From Odiellus spinosus (Eukaryota > Arthropoda > Arachnida > Opiliones > Phalangiidae): a stretch of DNA of 64,000 nt. Shown piece after piece: positions 24,799 through 36,429 of the stretch. The position numbers and the translations under genes were made by a program. Numbering within the stretch: the stretch's first letter is position 1; each line of letters begins with the position of its first letter. The notes below the pieces were generated by a model, which made no database searches, had not been told where the DNA came from, and worked only from the letters and a program-made list of their open reading frames with translations. The DNA is taken from the NCBI GenBank assembly GCA_963920705.1, contig OY987234.1:1426001-1490000 (forward strand), read 5' to 3'.

Positions 24799-25762
24799 CT
24801 ACATTACGGAAATTTGTGGATCTACACTTGGGAAATTTGTGGATCTGCACTTGGGAAATTTGTGGATCTACATTTGGAATATTTGTGGATCTACACTTGG
24901 GAAATTTGTGGATCTACACTTGGGAAATTTGTGGATCTACATTTGGGAAATTTGTGGATCTACACTTGGGAAATTTGTGGATCTACACTTGGGAAATTTG
25001 TGGATCTGCACTTGGGAAATTTGTGGATCTGCACTTGGAAAATTTGTGGATCTGCACTTGGAAAATTTGTGGATCTACACTTGGGAAATTTGTGGATCTA
25101 CACTTGGGAAATTTGTGGATCTGCATTGGAAAATTTGTGGATCTGCACTTGGGAAATTTGTGGATCTGCACTTGGGAAATTTGTGGATCTGCACTTGGGA
25201 AATTTGTGGATCTGCACTTTTGAAATTTGTGGATCTGCACTTGGAAAATTTGTTATATGCGCTTGGGAAATTTGTGGATCTACATTACGGAAATTTGTGG
25301 ATCTACACTTGGGAAATTTGTGGATCTGCACTTGGGAAATTTGTGGATCTACATTTGGGAAATTTTTTGGATCTACACTTGGGAAATTTGTGGATCTACA
25401 CTTGGGAAATTTGTGGATCTACATTTGGGAAATTTGTGGATCTACACTTGGGAAATTTGTGGATCTACACTTGGGAAATTTGTGGATCTGCACTTGGGAA
25501 ATTTGTGGATCTGCACTTGGAAAATTTGTGGATCTGCACTTGGAAAATTTGTGGATCTACACTTGGGAAATTTGTGGATCTACACTTGGGAAATTTGTGG
25601 ATCTGCATTGGAAAATTTGTGGATCTGCACTTGGGAAATTTGTGGATCTGCACTTGGGAAATTTGTGGATCTGCACTTGGGAAATTTGTGGATCTGCACT
25701 TTTGAAATTTGTGGATCTGCACTTGGAAAATTTGTTATATGCGCTTGGGAAATTTGTGGATC
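24799..25762. repeat. Tandem duplication, 2 x 482 bp (21 units)
   Basis: Copy 1 is 24799-25280 and copy 2 is 25281-25762. Each runs CATTACGG, TCTACAC units, two CTGCACTTGGAAAATTTG units, CTGCATTGGAAAA, CACTTTTGAAA, TTATATGCGC. The reverse ORF at 24983-25240 recurs unchanged at 25465-25722. Copy 1 has CATTTGGAATATTTG and copy 2 CATTTGGGAAATTTTTTGG, a 24-bp unit with six T at 25363-25368. The offset equals 19 x 23 + 2 x 22 + 1, with the odd-length units in the places seen. Confidence 0.88.
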
Positions 25763-26234
25763 TGCACTTGGGAAATTTTTGGATCTGCACTTGGGAAATT
25801 TGATTATCTGCACATGAATAATTTGTGGATGTGCACTTGGGAAATTTGTGGATCTGCACTTGGGAACTTTGTGGATCTGCACTTGGGAAAATTGTGGATC
25901 TGCACCTGGCAAATTTGTGGATCTGCACTTGGGAACTTTGTGGATCTACACTTGGGAAATTTGTGGATCTACATTACGGAAATTTGTGGATCTACACTTG
26001 GGAAATTTGTGGATCTGCACTTGGGAAATTTGTGGATCTACATTTGGGAAATTTGTGGATCTACACTTGGGAAATTTGTGGATCTACACTTGGGAAATTT
26101 GTGGATCTACATTTGGGAAATTTGTGGATCTACACTTGGGAAATTTGTGGATCTACATTTGGGAAATTTGTGGATCTACACTTGGGAAATTTGTGGATCT
26201 ACACTTGGGAAATATGTGGATCTTCACTTGGGAA
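25763..26234. repeat. B-block bridge
   Basis: AAATTTTTGG, GATTATCTGC and CACATGAATAATTTG (near 25812) lead into GTGGATGTGC, GGGAACTTTG, GGGAAAATTG, CACCTGGCAAATTTG, GGGAACTTTG and CATTACGG (near 25974), then alternating CTACAC/CTACATTT units and two GGAAATATG units. Confidence 0.78.
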
Positions 26235-27406
26235 ATATGTGGATCTACACTTGGGAAATTTGATTATCTGCACTTGGAAAATTTATGGATGTCCACTAGG
26301 GAAATTTGTGGATCTGCACTTTTGAAATTTGTGGATCTGCACTTGGGAAATTTGTGGATCTGCATTGGAAAATTTGTGGATATGCACTTGGGAAATTTGT
26401 GGATCTGCACTTGGGAAATTTGTGGATCTGCACTTGGGAAATTTGTGGATCTGCACTTGGGAAATTTGTGGATCTGCACTTTTGAAATTTGTGGATCTGC
26501 ACTTGGAAAATTTGTGGATATGCGCTTGGGAAATTTGTGGATCTGCACTTGGGAAATTTTTGGATCTGCACTTGGGAAATTTGTGGATCTGCACTTAGGA
26601 AATTTGTGGATCTGCACATGGGAAATTTGTGGATCTACAATTGGGAAATTTGTGGACCTACATTTGGGAAATTTGTGGATCTACACTTGGGAAATTTGTG
26701 GATCTACACTTGGGAAATTTGTGGATCTGCACTTGGGAAATTTGTGGATCTACACTTGAGAAATTTGTGGATCTACATTTGGGAAATTTGTGGATCTACA
26801 CTTGGGAAATTTGTGGATCTACACTTGGGAAATTTGTGGATCTGCACTTGGGAAATTTGTGGATCTGCACTTGGGAAATTTGTAGATCTACACTTGGGAA
26901 ATTTGTGGATCTACACTTGGGAAATATGTGGATCTACACTTGGGATATTTGTGGATCTACACTTGGGAAATTTGAGGGTCTACACTTGGGAAATTTGTGG
27001 ATCTACACTTGGGAAATTTGTGGATCTGCACTTGGGAAATTTGTGGATCTGCACTTGGGAAATTTGTGGATCTGCACTTGGAAAATTTGTAGATCTGCAC
27101 TTGGAAAATTTGTGGATCTACACTTGGGAAATTTGTGGATCTACATTTGGGAAATTTGTGGATCTACACTTGGGAAATTTGTGGATCTACACTTGGGAAA
27201 TTTGTGGATCTGCACTTGGGAAATTTGTGGATCTGCACTTGGGAAATTTGTGGATCTACACTTGGGAAATTTGTGGATCTACACTTGGGAAATTTGTGGA
27301 TCTACACTTGGGATATTTGTGGATCTACACTTGGGAAATTTGAGGGTCTACACTTGGGAAATTTGTGGATCTACACTTGGGAAATTTGTGGATCTACACT
27401 TGGGAA
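26235..27406. repeat. HOR of 1,172 bp, copy 1 (51 units)
   Basis: It begins with GATTATCTGC, TTTATGGATGTCC and CACTAGGGAAA, runs through an A-block with one 22-bp unit (near 26363) and GGATATGCAC, then TCTACAC units, GTAGATCTAC, GGGATATTTG and GAGGGTCTAC. Two GTAGATCT units and two GGGATATTTG units occur per copy. The only difference from copy 2 that I found is A at 26597 (CACTTAGGAAA) against G at 27769. Confidence 0.9.
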
Positions 27407-28578
27407 ATTTGTGGATCTACACTTGGGAAATTTGATTATCTGCACTTGGAAAATTTATGGATGTCCACTAGGGAAATTTGTGGATCTGCACTTTTGAAAT
27501 TTGTGGATCTGCACTTGGGAAATTTGTGGATCTGCATTGGAAAATTTGTGGATATGCACTTGGGAAATTTGTGGATCTGCACTTGGGAAATTTGTGGATC
27601 TGCACTTGGGAAATTTGTGGATCTGCACTTGGGAAATTTGTGGATCTGCACTTTTGAAATTTGTGGATCTGCACTTGGAAAATTTGTGGATATGCGCTTG
27701 GGAAATTTGTGGATCTGCACTTGGGAAATTTTTGGATCTGCACTTGGGAAATTTGTGGATCTGCACTTGGGAAATTTGTGGATCTGCACATGGGAAATTT
27801 GTGGATCTACAATTGGGAAATTTGTGGACCTACATTTGGGAAATTTGTGGATCTACACTTGGGAAATTTGTGGATCTACACTTGGGAAATTTGTGGATCT
27901 GCACTTGGGAAATTTGTGGATCTACACTTGAGAAATTTGTGGATCTACATTTGGGAAATTTGTGGATCTACACTTGGGAAATTTGTGGATCTACACTTGG
28001 GAAATTTGTGGATCTGCACTTGGGAAATTTGTGGATCTGCACTTGGGAAATTTGTAGATCTACACTTGGGAAATTTGTGGATCTACACTTGGGAAATATG
28101 TGGATCTACACTTGGGATATTTGTGGATCTACACTTGGGAAATTTGAGGGTCTACACTTGGGAAATTTGTGGATCTACACTTGGGAAATTTGTGGATCTG
28201 CACTTGGGAAATTTGTGGATCTGCACTTGGGAAATTTGTGGATCTGCACTTGGAAAATTTGTAGATCTGCACTTGGAAAATTTGTGGATCTACACTTGGG
28301 AAATTTGTGGATCTACATTTGGGAAATTTGTGGATCTACACTTGGGAAATTTGTGGATCTACACTTGGGAAATTTGTGGATCTGCACTTGGGAAATTTGT
28401 GGATCTGCACTTGGGAAATTTGTGGATCTACACTTGGGAAATTTGTGGATCTACACTTGGGAAATTTGTGGATCTACACTTGGGATATTTGTGGATCTAC
28501 ACTTGGGAAATTTGAGGGTCTACACTTGGGAAATTTGTGGATCTACACTTGGGAAATTTGTGGATCTACACTTGGGAA
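27407..28578. repeat. HOR of 1,172 bp, copy 2 (51 units)
   Basis: It repeats copy 1 unit for unit at +1,172, including TTTATGGATGTCC and CACTAGGGAAA. It diverges at about 28590, where CTACGCTTGGG replaces CTACACTTGGG. Its right half (from about 27925) is also the start of the 3,907-bp duplication, so the 1,172-bp event came first. Confidence 0.9.
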
Positions 28579-31500
28579 ATTTGTGGATCTACGCTTGGGA
28601 AATTTGTGGATCTGCACTTGGGAAATTTGTGGATCTACACTTGGGAAATTTGTGGATCTACATTTGGGAAATTTGTGGATCTACACTTGGGAAATTTGTG
28701 GATCTACACTTGGGAAATTTGTGGATCTGCACTTGGGAAATTTGTGGATCTGCACTTGGAAAATTTGTGGATCTGCACTTGGAAAATTTGTGGATCTACA
28801 CTTGGGAATTTTGTGGATCTACACTTGGGAAATTTGTGGATCTGCACTTGGGAAATTTGTGGATCTGCACTTGGGAAATTTGTGGATCTGCACTTGGAAA
28901 ATTTGTGGATCTGCACTTGGAAAATTTGTGGATCTACACTTGGGAAAATTGTGGATCTACATTTGGGAAATTTGTGGATCTACACTTGGGAAATTTGTGG
29001 ATCTACACTTGGGAAATTTGTGGATCTTCACTTGGGAAATTTGTGGATCTACACTTGGGAAATTTGTGGATCTGCACTTGGGAAATTTGTGGATCTACAC
29101 TTGGGAAATTTGTGGATCTACATTTGGGAAATTTGTGGATCTACACTTGGGAAATATGTGGATCTACACTTGGGAAATTTGTGGATTTACACATTGGGAA
29201 TTTGTGGATCTACACTTGGTAAATTTGATTATCTACACTTGGAAAATTTGTGGATGTGCACTTGGGAAATTTGTGGATCTGCACTTGGGAACTTTGTGGA
29301 TCTGCATTTGGGAAAATTGTGGATCTGCACTTGGCAAATTTGTGGATCTACATTTGGGAAATTTGTGGATCTACACTTGGGAAATTTGTGGATCTGCACT
29401 TGGGAAATTTGTTGATCTACACTTGGGAAATTTGTGGATCTACATTTGGGAAATTTTTGATCTACACTTGGGAAATTTGTGGATCTACACTTGGGAAATT
29501 TGTGGATCTGCGCTTGGGAAATTTGTGGATCTGCACTTGGAAAATTTGTGGATCTACACTTGGGAAATTTGTGGATCTACATTTGGGAAATTTGTGGATC
29601 TACACTTGGGAAATTTGTGGATCTACACTTGGGAAATTTGTGGATCTACACTTGGGAAATTTGTGGGTCTACACTTGGGAAATTTGTGGATCTACACTTG
29701 GGAAATTTGTGGATCTACACTTGGGAAATTTGTGGATCTACACTTGGGAAATTTGGTGATCTACACTTGGGAAATTTGTGGATCTACATTTGGGAAATTT
29801 GTGGATCTACACTTGGGAAATTTGTGGATCTACACTTGGGAAATTTGTGGATCAACATTTGGGAAATTTGTGGATCTACACTTGGGAAATTTGTGGATCT
29901 ACACTTGGGAAATTTGTGGATCTACACTTGGGAAATTTGTGGATCTACACTTGGGAAATTTGATTATCTGCACTTGAATAATTTGATGATGTGCACTTGG
30001 GAAATTTGTGGATCTGCACTTGGGAACTTTGTGGATCTGCACTTGGGAAAATTGTGGATCTGCACCTGGCAAATTTGTGGATCTGCACTTGGGAACTTTG
30101 TGGATCTACACTTGGGAAATTTGTGGATCTACATTACGGAAATTTGTGGATCTACACTTGGGAAATTTGTGGATCTGCACTTGGGAAATTTGTGGATCTA
30201 CACTTGGGAAATTTGTGGATCTACACTTGGGAAATTTGTGGATCTACACTTGGGAAATTTGTGGATCTACACTTGGGAAATTTGATTATCTGCACTTGAA
30301 TAATTTGATGATGTGCACTTGGGAAATTTGTGGATCTGCACTTGGGAACTTTGTGGATCTGCACTTGGGAAAATTGTGGATCTGCACCTGGCAAATTTGT
30401 GGATCTGCACTTGGGAACTTTGTGGATCTACACTTGGGAAATTTGTGGATCTACATTACGGAAATTTGTGGATCTACACTTGGGAAATTTGTGGATCTGC
30501 ACTTGGGAAATTTGTGGATCTACATTTGGGAAATTTGTGGATCTACACTTGGGAAATTTGTGGATCTACACTTGGGAAATTTGTGGATCTACATTTGGGA
30601 AATTTGTGGATCTACACTTGGGAAATTTGTGGATCTACATTTGGGAAATTTGTGGATCTACACTTGGGAAATTTGTGGATCTACACTTGGGAAATATGTG
30701 GATCTACACTTGGGAAATTTGTGGATCTACACTTGGGAAATTTGATTATCTGCACTTGGAAAATTTATGGATGTGCACTTGGGAAATTTGTGGATCTGCA
30801 CTTTTGAAATTTGTGGATCTGCACTTGGGAAATTTGTGGATCTGCATTGGAAAATTTGTGGATCTGCACTTGGGAAATTTGTGGATCTGCACTTGGGAAA
30901 TTTGTGGATCTGCACTTGGGAAATTTGTTGATCTACACTTGGGAAATTTGTGGATCTACATTTGGGAAATTTGTTGATCTACATTTGGGAAATTTGTGGA
31001 TCTACACTTGGGAAATTTGTGGGTCTACACTTGGGAAATTTGTGGATCTACACTTGGGAAATTTGTAGATCTACATTTGGGAAATTTGTGGATCTACACT
31101 TGGGAAATTTGTGGATCTACACTTGGGAAATTTGTGGATCAACATTTGGGAAATTTGTGGATCTACACTTGGGAAATTTGTGGATCTACACTTGGGAAAT
31201 TTGTGGATCTACACTTGGGAAATTTGTGGATCTACACTTGGGAAATTTGATTATCTGCACTTGAATAATTTGATGATGTGCACTTGGGAAATTTGTGGAT
31301 CTGCACTTGGGAACTTTGTGGATCTGCACTTGGGAAAATTGTGGATTTGCACCGGGCAAATTTGTGGATCTGCACTTGGGAACTTTGTGGATCTACACTT
31401 GGGAAATTTGTGGATCTACATTACGGAAATTTGTGGATCTACACTTGGGAAATTTGTGGATCTGCACTTGGGAAATTTGTGGATCTACATTTGGGAAATT

Positions 31501-31831
31501 TGTGGATCTACACATGGGAAATTTGTGGATCTACACTTGGGAAATTTGTGGATCTACATTTGGGAAATTTGTGGATCTACACTTGGGAAATTTGTGGATC
31601 TACATTTGGGAAATTTGTGGATCTACACTTGGGAAATTTGTGGATCTACACTTGGGAAATATGTGGATCTACACTTGGGAAATTTGTGGATCTACACTTG
31701 GGAAATTTGATTATCTGCACTTGGAAAATTTATGGATGTGCACTTGGGAAATTTGTGGATCTGCACTTTTGAAATTTGTGGATCTGCACTTGGGAAATTT
31801 GTGGATCTGCATTGGAAAATTTGTGGATCTG
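27925..31831. repeat. Large HOR of 3,907 bp, copy 1 (170 units)
   Basis: It runs from a CACTTGAGAAA unit through C-blocks, TTTACACATTGGG (near 29187), a B-block with GGTAAATTTGATTATC, AAATTTTTGATC (22 bp, near 29455), CTGCGCTTGGG, GTGGATCAAC, three further B-blocks with GATGATGTGC, an A-block and CTGCATTGGAAAA near 31809. It contains three 22-bp units (170 x 23 - 3 = 3,907). Forward frames match copy 2 over the whole length except one base. Confidence 0.93.
29880..30523. repeat. Nested tandem duplication, 2 x 322 bp (14 units)
   Basis: GATTATCTGC, TTGAATAATTTG, GATGATGTGC, GGGAACTTTG, GGGAAAATTG, CACCTGGCAAATTTG, GGGAACTTTG, CATTACGG occurs twice, 322 bp apart, with no odd-length unit. The pair is itself present again in the 3,907-bp copy 2, at about 33787-34430, so it predates that duplication. 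Confidence 0.88.
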
Positions 31832-34800
31832 CACTTGAGAAATTTGTGGATCTACATTTGGGAAATTTGTGGATCTACACTTGGGAAATTTGTGGATCTA
31901 CACTTGGGAAATTTGTGGATCTGCACTTGGGAAATTTGTGGATCTGCACTTGGGAAATTTGTAGATCTACACTTGGGAAATTTGTGGATCTACACTTGGG
32001 AAATATGTGGATCTACACTTGGGATATTTGTGGATCTACACTTGGGAAATTTGAGGGTCTACACTTGGGAAATTTGTGGATCTACACTTGGGAAATTTGT
32101 GGATCTGCACTTGGGAAATTTGTGGATCTGCACTTGGGAAATTTGTGGATCTGCACTTGGAAAATTTGTAGATCTGCACTTGGAAAATTTGTGGATCTAC
32201 ACTTGGGAAATTTGTGGATCTACATTTGGGAAATTTGTGGATCTACACTTGGGAAATTTGTGGATCTACACTTGGGAAATTTGTGGATCTGCACTTGGGA
32301 AATTTGTGGATCTGCACTTGGGAAATTTGTGGATCTACACTTGGGAAATTTGTGGATCTACACTTGGGAAATTTGTGGATCTACACTTGGGATATTTGTG
32401 GATCTACACTTGGGAAATTTGAGGGTCTACACTTGGGAAATTTGTGGATCTACACTTGGGAAATTTGTGGATCTACACTTGGGAAATTTGTGGATCTACG
32501 CTTGGGAAATTTGTGGATCTGCACTTGGGAAATTTGTGGATCTACACTTGGGAAATTTGTGGATCTACATTTGGGAAATTTGTGGATCTACACTTGGGAA
32601 ATTTGTGGATCTACACTTGGGAAATTTGTGGATCTGCACTTGGGAAATTTGTGGATCTGCACTTGGAAAATTTGTGGATCTGCACTTGGAAAATTTGTGG
32701 ATCTACACTTGGGAATTTTGTGGATCTACACTTGGGAAATTTGTGGATCTGCACTTGGGAAATTTGTGGATCTGCACTTGGGAAATTTGTGGATCTGCAC
32801 TTGGAAAATTTGTGGATCTGCACTTGGAAAATTTGTGGATCTACACTTGGGAAAATTGTGGATCTACATTTGGGAAATTTGTGGATCTACACTTGGGAAA
32901 TTTGTGGATCTACACTTGGGAAATTTGTGGATCTTCACTTGGGAAATTTGTGGATCTACACTTGGGAAATTTGTGGATCTGCACTTGGGAAATTTGTGGA
33001 TCTACACTTGGGAAATTTGTGGATCTACATTTGGGAAATTTGTGGATCTACACTTGGGAAATATGTGGATCTACACTTGGGAAATTTGTGGATTTACACA
33101 TTGGGAATTTGTGGATCTACACTTGGTAAATTTGATTATCTACACTTGGAAAATTTGTGGATGTGCACTTGGGAAATTTGTGGATCTGCACTTGGGAACT
33201 TTGTGGATCTGCATTTGGGAAAATTGTGGATCTGCACTTGGCAAATTTGTGGATCTACATTTGGGAAATTTGTGGATCTACACTTGGGAAATTTGTGGAT
33301 CTGCACTTGGGAAATTTGTTGATCTACACTTGGGAAATTTGTGGATCTACATTTGGGAAATTTTTGATCTACACTTGGGAAATTTGTGGATCTACACTTG
33401 GGAAATTTGTGGATCTGCGCTTGGGAAATTTGTGGATCTGCACTTGGAAAATTTGTGGATCTACACTTGGGAAATTTGTGGATCTACATTTGGGAAATTT
33501 GTGGATCTACACTTGGGAAATTTGTGGATCTACACTTGGGAAATTTGTGGATCTACACTTGGGAAATTTGTGGGTCTACACTTGGGAAATTTGTGGATCT
33601 ACACTTGGGAAATTTGTGGATCTACACTTGGGAAATTTGTGGATCTACACTTGGGAAATTTGGTGATCTACACTTGGGAAATTTGTGGATCTACATTTGG
33701 GAAATTTGTGGATCTACACTTGGGAAATTTGTGGATCTACACTTGGGAAATTTGTGGATCAACATTTGGGAAATTTGTGGATCTACACTTGGGAAATTTG
33801 TGGATCTACACTTGGGAAATTTGTGGATCTACACTTGGGAAATTTGTGGATCTACACTTGGGAAATTTGATTATCTGCACTTGAATAATTTGATGATGTG
33901 CACTTGGGAAATTTGTGGATCTGCACTTGGGAACTTTGTGGATCTGCACTTGGGAAAATTGTGGATCTGCACCTGGCAAATTTGTGGATCTGCACTTGGG
34001 AACTTTGTGGATCTACACTTGGGAAATTTGTGGATCTACATTACGGAAATTTGTGGATCTACACTTGGGAAATTTGTGGATCTGCACTTGGGAAATTTGT
34101 GGATCTACACTTGGGAAATTTGTGGATCTACACTTGGGAAATTTGTGGATCTACACTTGGGAAATTTGTGGATCTACACTTGGGAAATTTGATTATCTGC
34201 ACTTGAATAATTTGATGATGTGCACTTGGGAAATTTGTGGATCTGCACTTGGGAACTTTGTGGATCTGCACTTGGGAAAATTGTGGATCTGCACCTGGCA
34301 AATTTGTGGATCTGCACTTGGGAACTTTGTGGATCTACACTTGGGAAATTTGTGGATCTACATTACGGAAATTTGTGGATCTACACTTGGGAAATTTGTG
34401 GATCTGCACTTGGGAAATTTGTGGATCTACATTTGGGAAATTTGTGGATCTACACTTGGGAAATTTGTGGATCTACACTTGGGAAATTTGTGGATCTACA
34501 TTTGGGAAATTTGTGGATCTACACTTGGGAAATTTGTGGATCTACATTTGGGAAATTTGTGGATCTACACTTGGGAAATTTGTGGATCTACACTTGGGAA
34601 ATATGTGGATCTACACTTGGGAAATTTGTGGATCTACACTTGGGAAATTTGATTATCTGCACTTGGAAAATTTATGGATGTGCACTTGGGAAATTTGTGG
34701 ATCTGCACTTTTGAAATTTGTGGATCTGCACTTGGGAAATTTGTGGATCTGCATTGGAAAATTTGTGGATCTGCACTTGGGAAATTTGTGGATCTGCACT

Positions 34801-35738
34801 TGGGAAATTTGTGGATCTGCACTTGGGAAATTTGTTGATCTACACTTGGGAAATTTGTGGATCTACATTTGGGAAATTTGTTGATCTACATTTGGGAAAT
34901 TTGTGGATCTACACTTGGGAAATTTGTGGGTCTACACTTGGGAAATTTGTGGATCTACACTTGGGAAATTTGTAGATCTACATTTGGGAAATTTGTGGAT
35001 CTACACTTGGGAAATTTGTGGATCTACACTTGGGAAATTTGTGGATCAACATTTGGGAAATTTGTGGATCTACACTTGGGAAATTTGTGGATCTACACTT
35101 GGGAAATTTGTGGATCTACACTTGGGAAATTTGTGGATCTACACTTGGGAAATTTGATTATCTGCACTTGAATAATTTGATGATGTGCACTTGGGAAATT
35201 TGTGGATCTGCACTTGGGAACTTTGTGGATCTGCACTTGGGAAAATTGTGGATTTGCACCGGGCAAATTTGTGGATCTGCACTTGGGAACTTTGTGGATC
35301 TACACTTGGGAAATTTGTGGATCTACATTACGGAAATTTGTGGATCTACACTTGGGAAATTTGTGGATCTGCACTTGGGAAATTTGTGGATCTACATTTG
35401 GGAAATTTGTGGATCTACACATGGGAAATTTGTGGATCTACACTTGGGAAATTTGTGGATCTACATTTGGGAAATTTGTGGATCTACACTTGGGAAATTT
35501 GTGGATCTACATTTGGGAAATTTGTGGATCTACACTTGGGAAATTTGAGGATCTACACTTGGGAAATATGTGGATCTACACTTGGGAAATTTGTGGATCT
35601 ACACTTGGGAAATTTGATTATCTGCACTTGGAAAATTTATGGATGTGCACTTGGGAAATTTGTGGATCTGCACTTTTGAAATTTGTGGATCTGCACTTGG
35701 GAAATTTGTGGATCTGCATTGGAAAATTTGTGGATCTG
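31832..35738. repeat. Large HOR of 3,907 bp, copy 2 (170 units)
   Basis: The junction at 31832 joins CTGCATTGGAAAA (the right end of copy 1) to CACTTGAGAAA (its left end), exactly in register. The single difference noticed is A at 35548 (TTTGAGGATC) against T at 31641. Rare units such as GCACCGGGCAAATTTG (near 31354 and 35261) and CTACACATGGG are present in both. Such identity in a fast-changing satellite suggests a very recent duplication, or an assembly duplication. Confidence 0.93.
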
Positions 35739-36270
35739 CACTTGGGAAATTTGTGGATCTGCACTTGGGAAATTTGTGGATCTGCACTTGGGAAATTTGT
35801 TGATCTACACTTGGGAAATTTGTGGATCTACATTTGGGAAATTTGTGGATCTACACTTGGGAAATTTGTGGATCTACACTTGGGAAATTTGTGGATCTGC
35901 GCTTGGGAAATTTGTGGATTTGCACTTGGAAAATTTGTGGATCTACACTTGGGAAATTTGTGGATCTACATTTGGGAAATTTGTGGATCTACACTTGGGA
36001 AATTTGTGGATCTACACTTGGGAAATTTGTGGATCTACACTTGGGAAATTTGTGGGTCTACACTTGGGAAATTTGTGGATCTACACTTGGGAAATTTGTG
36101 GATCTACACTTGGGAAATTTGTGGATCTGCACTTGGAAAATTTGTGGATCTGCACTTGGAAAATGTGTGGATCTACACTTGGGAAATTTGTGGATCTACA
36201 TTTGGGAAATTTGTGGATCTACACTTGGGAAATTTGTGGATCTACACTTGGGAAATTTGTGGATCTACAC

Positions 36271-36400
36271 TTGGAACATTTGTGGATCTACACTTGGGAA
36301 ATTTGTAGATCTACACTTGGGAAATTTGTGGATCTACACTTGGGAAATTTGTTATCTACACTTGGGAAATTTGGTGATCTACACTTGGGAAATTTGGTGA
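36271..36400. repeat. D-block, representative copy
   Basis: GGAACATTTG, a TCTACAC unit, GTAGATCTAC, a TCTACAC unit, a 22-bp GTTATCTAC unit and two GGTGATCTAC units follow in order. GTTATCTAC is replaced in many later copies by GTGGGTCTAC, giving two D-block forms that differ by one base in period. Confidence 0.85.
36305..36314. other. Perfect palindrome GTAGATCTAC, representative
   Basis: A G-to-A change in GTGGATCTAC makes a 10-bp perfect palindrome with AGATCT at its centre. It recurs in nearly every D-block and in some C-rich stretches (for example near 5838, 8455, 26881 and 28050). No function can be read from the sequence. Confidence 0.8.
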
Positions 36401-36429
36401 TCTACACTTGGGAAATTTGTGGATCTACA

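Larger units (their letters stand above)
35739..36429. repeat. Transition zone with the first D-block
   Basis: After the A-block remnant come GTTGATCTAC, CTGCGCTTGGG, CTGCACTTGGAAAATGTG (near 36160) and then the first GGAACATTTG unit of the window (36274 onward), GTAGATCTAC (36305-36314), a 22-bp GTTATCTAC unit near 36350 and two GGTGATCTAC units. From here to about 62.8 kb the D-block is a regular component; I saw none before. Confidence 0.82.

Noticed and set aside
27925-35738. Pure assembly artefact as the explanation of the long duplication
   Set aside because: It cannot be excluded, but the single base difference and the in-register junction also fit a true recent duplication, so it is kept as a finding with a read-based test.
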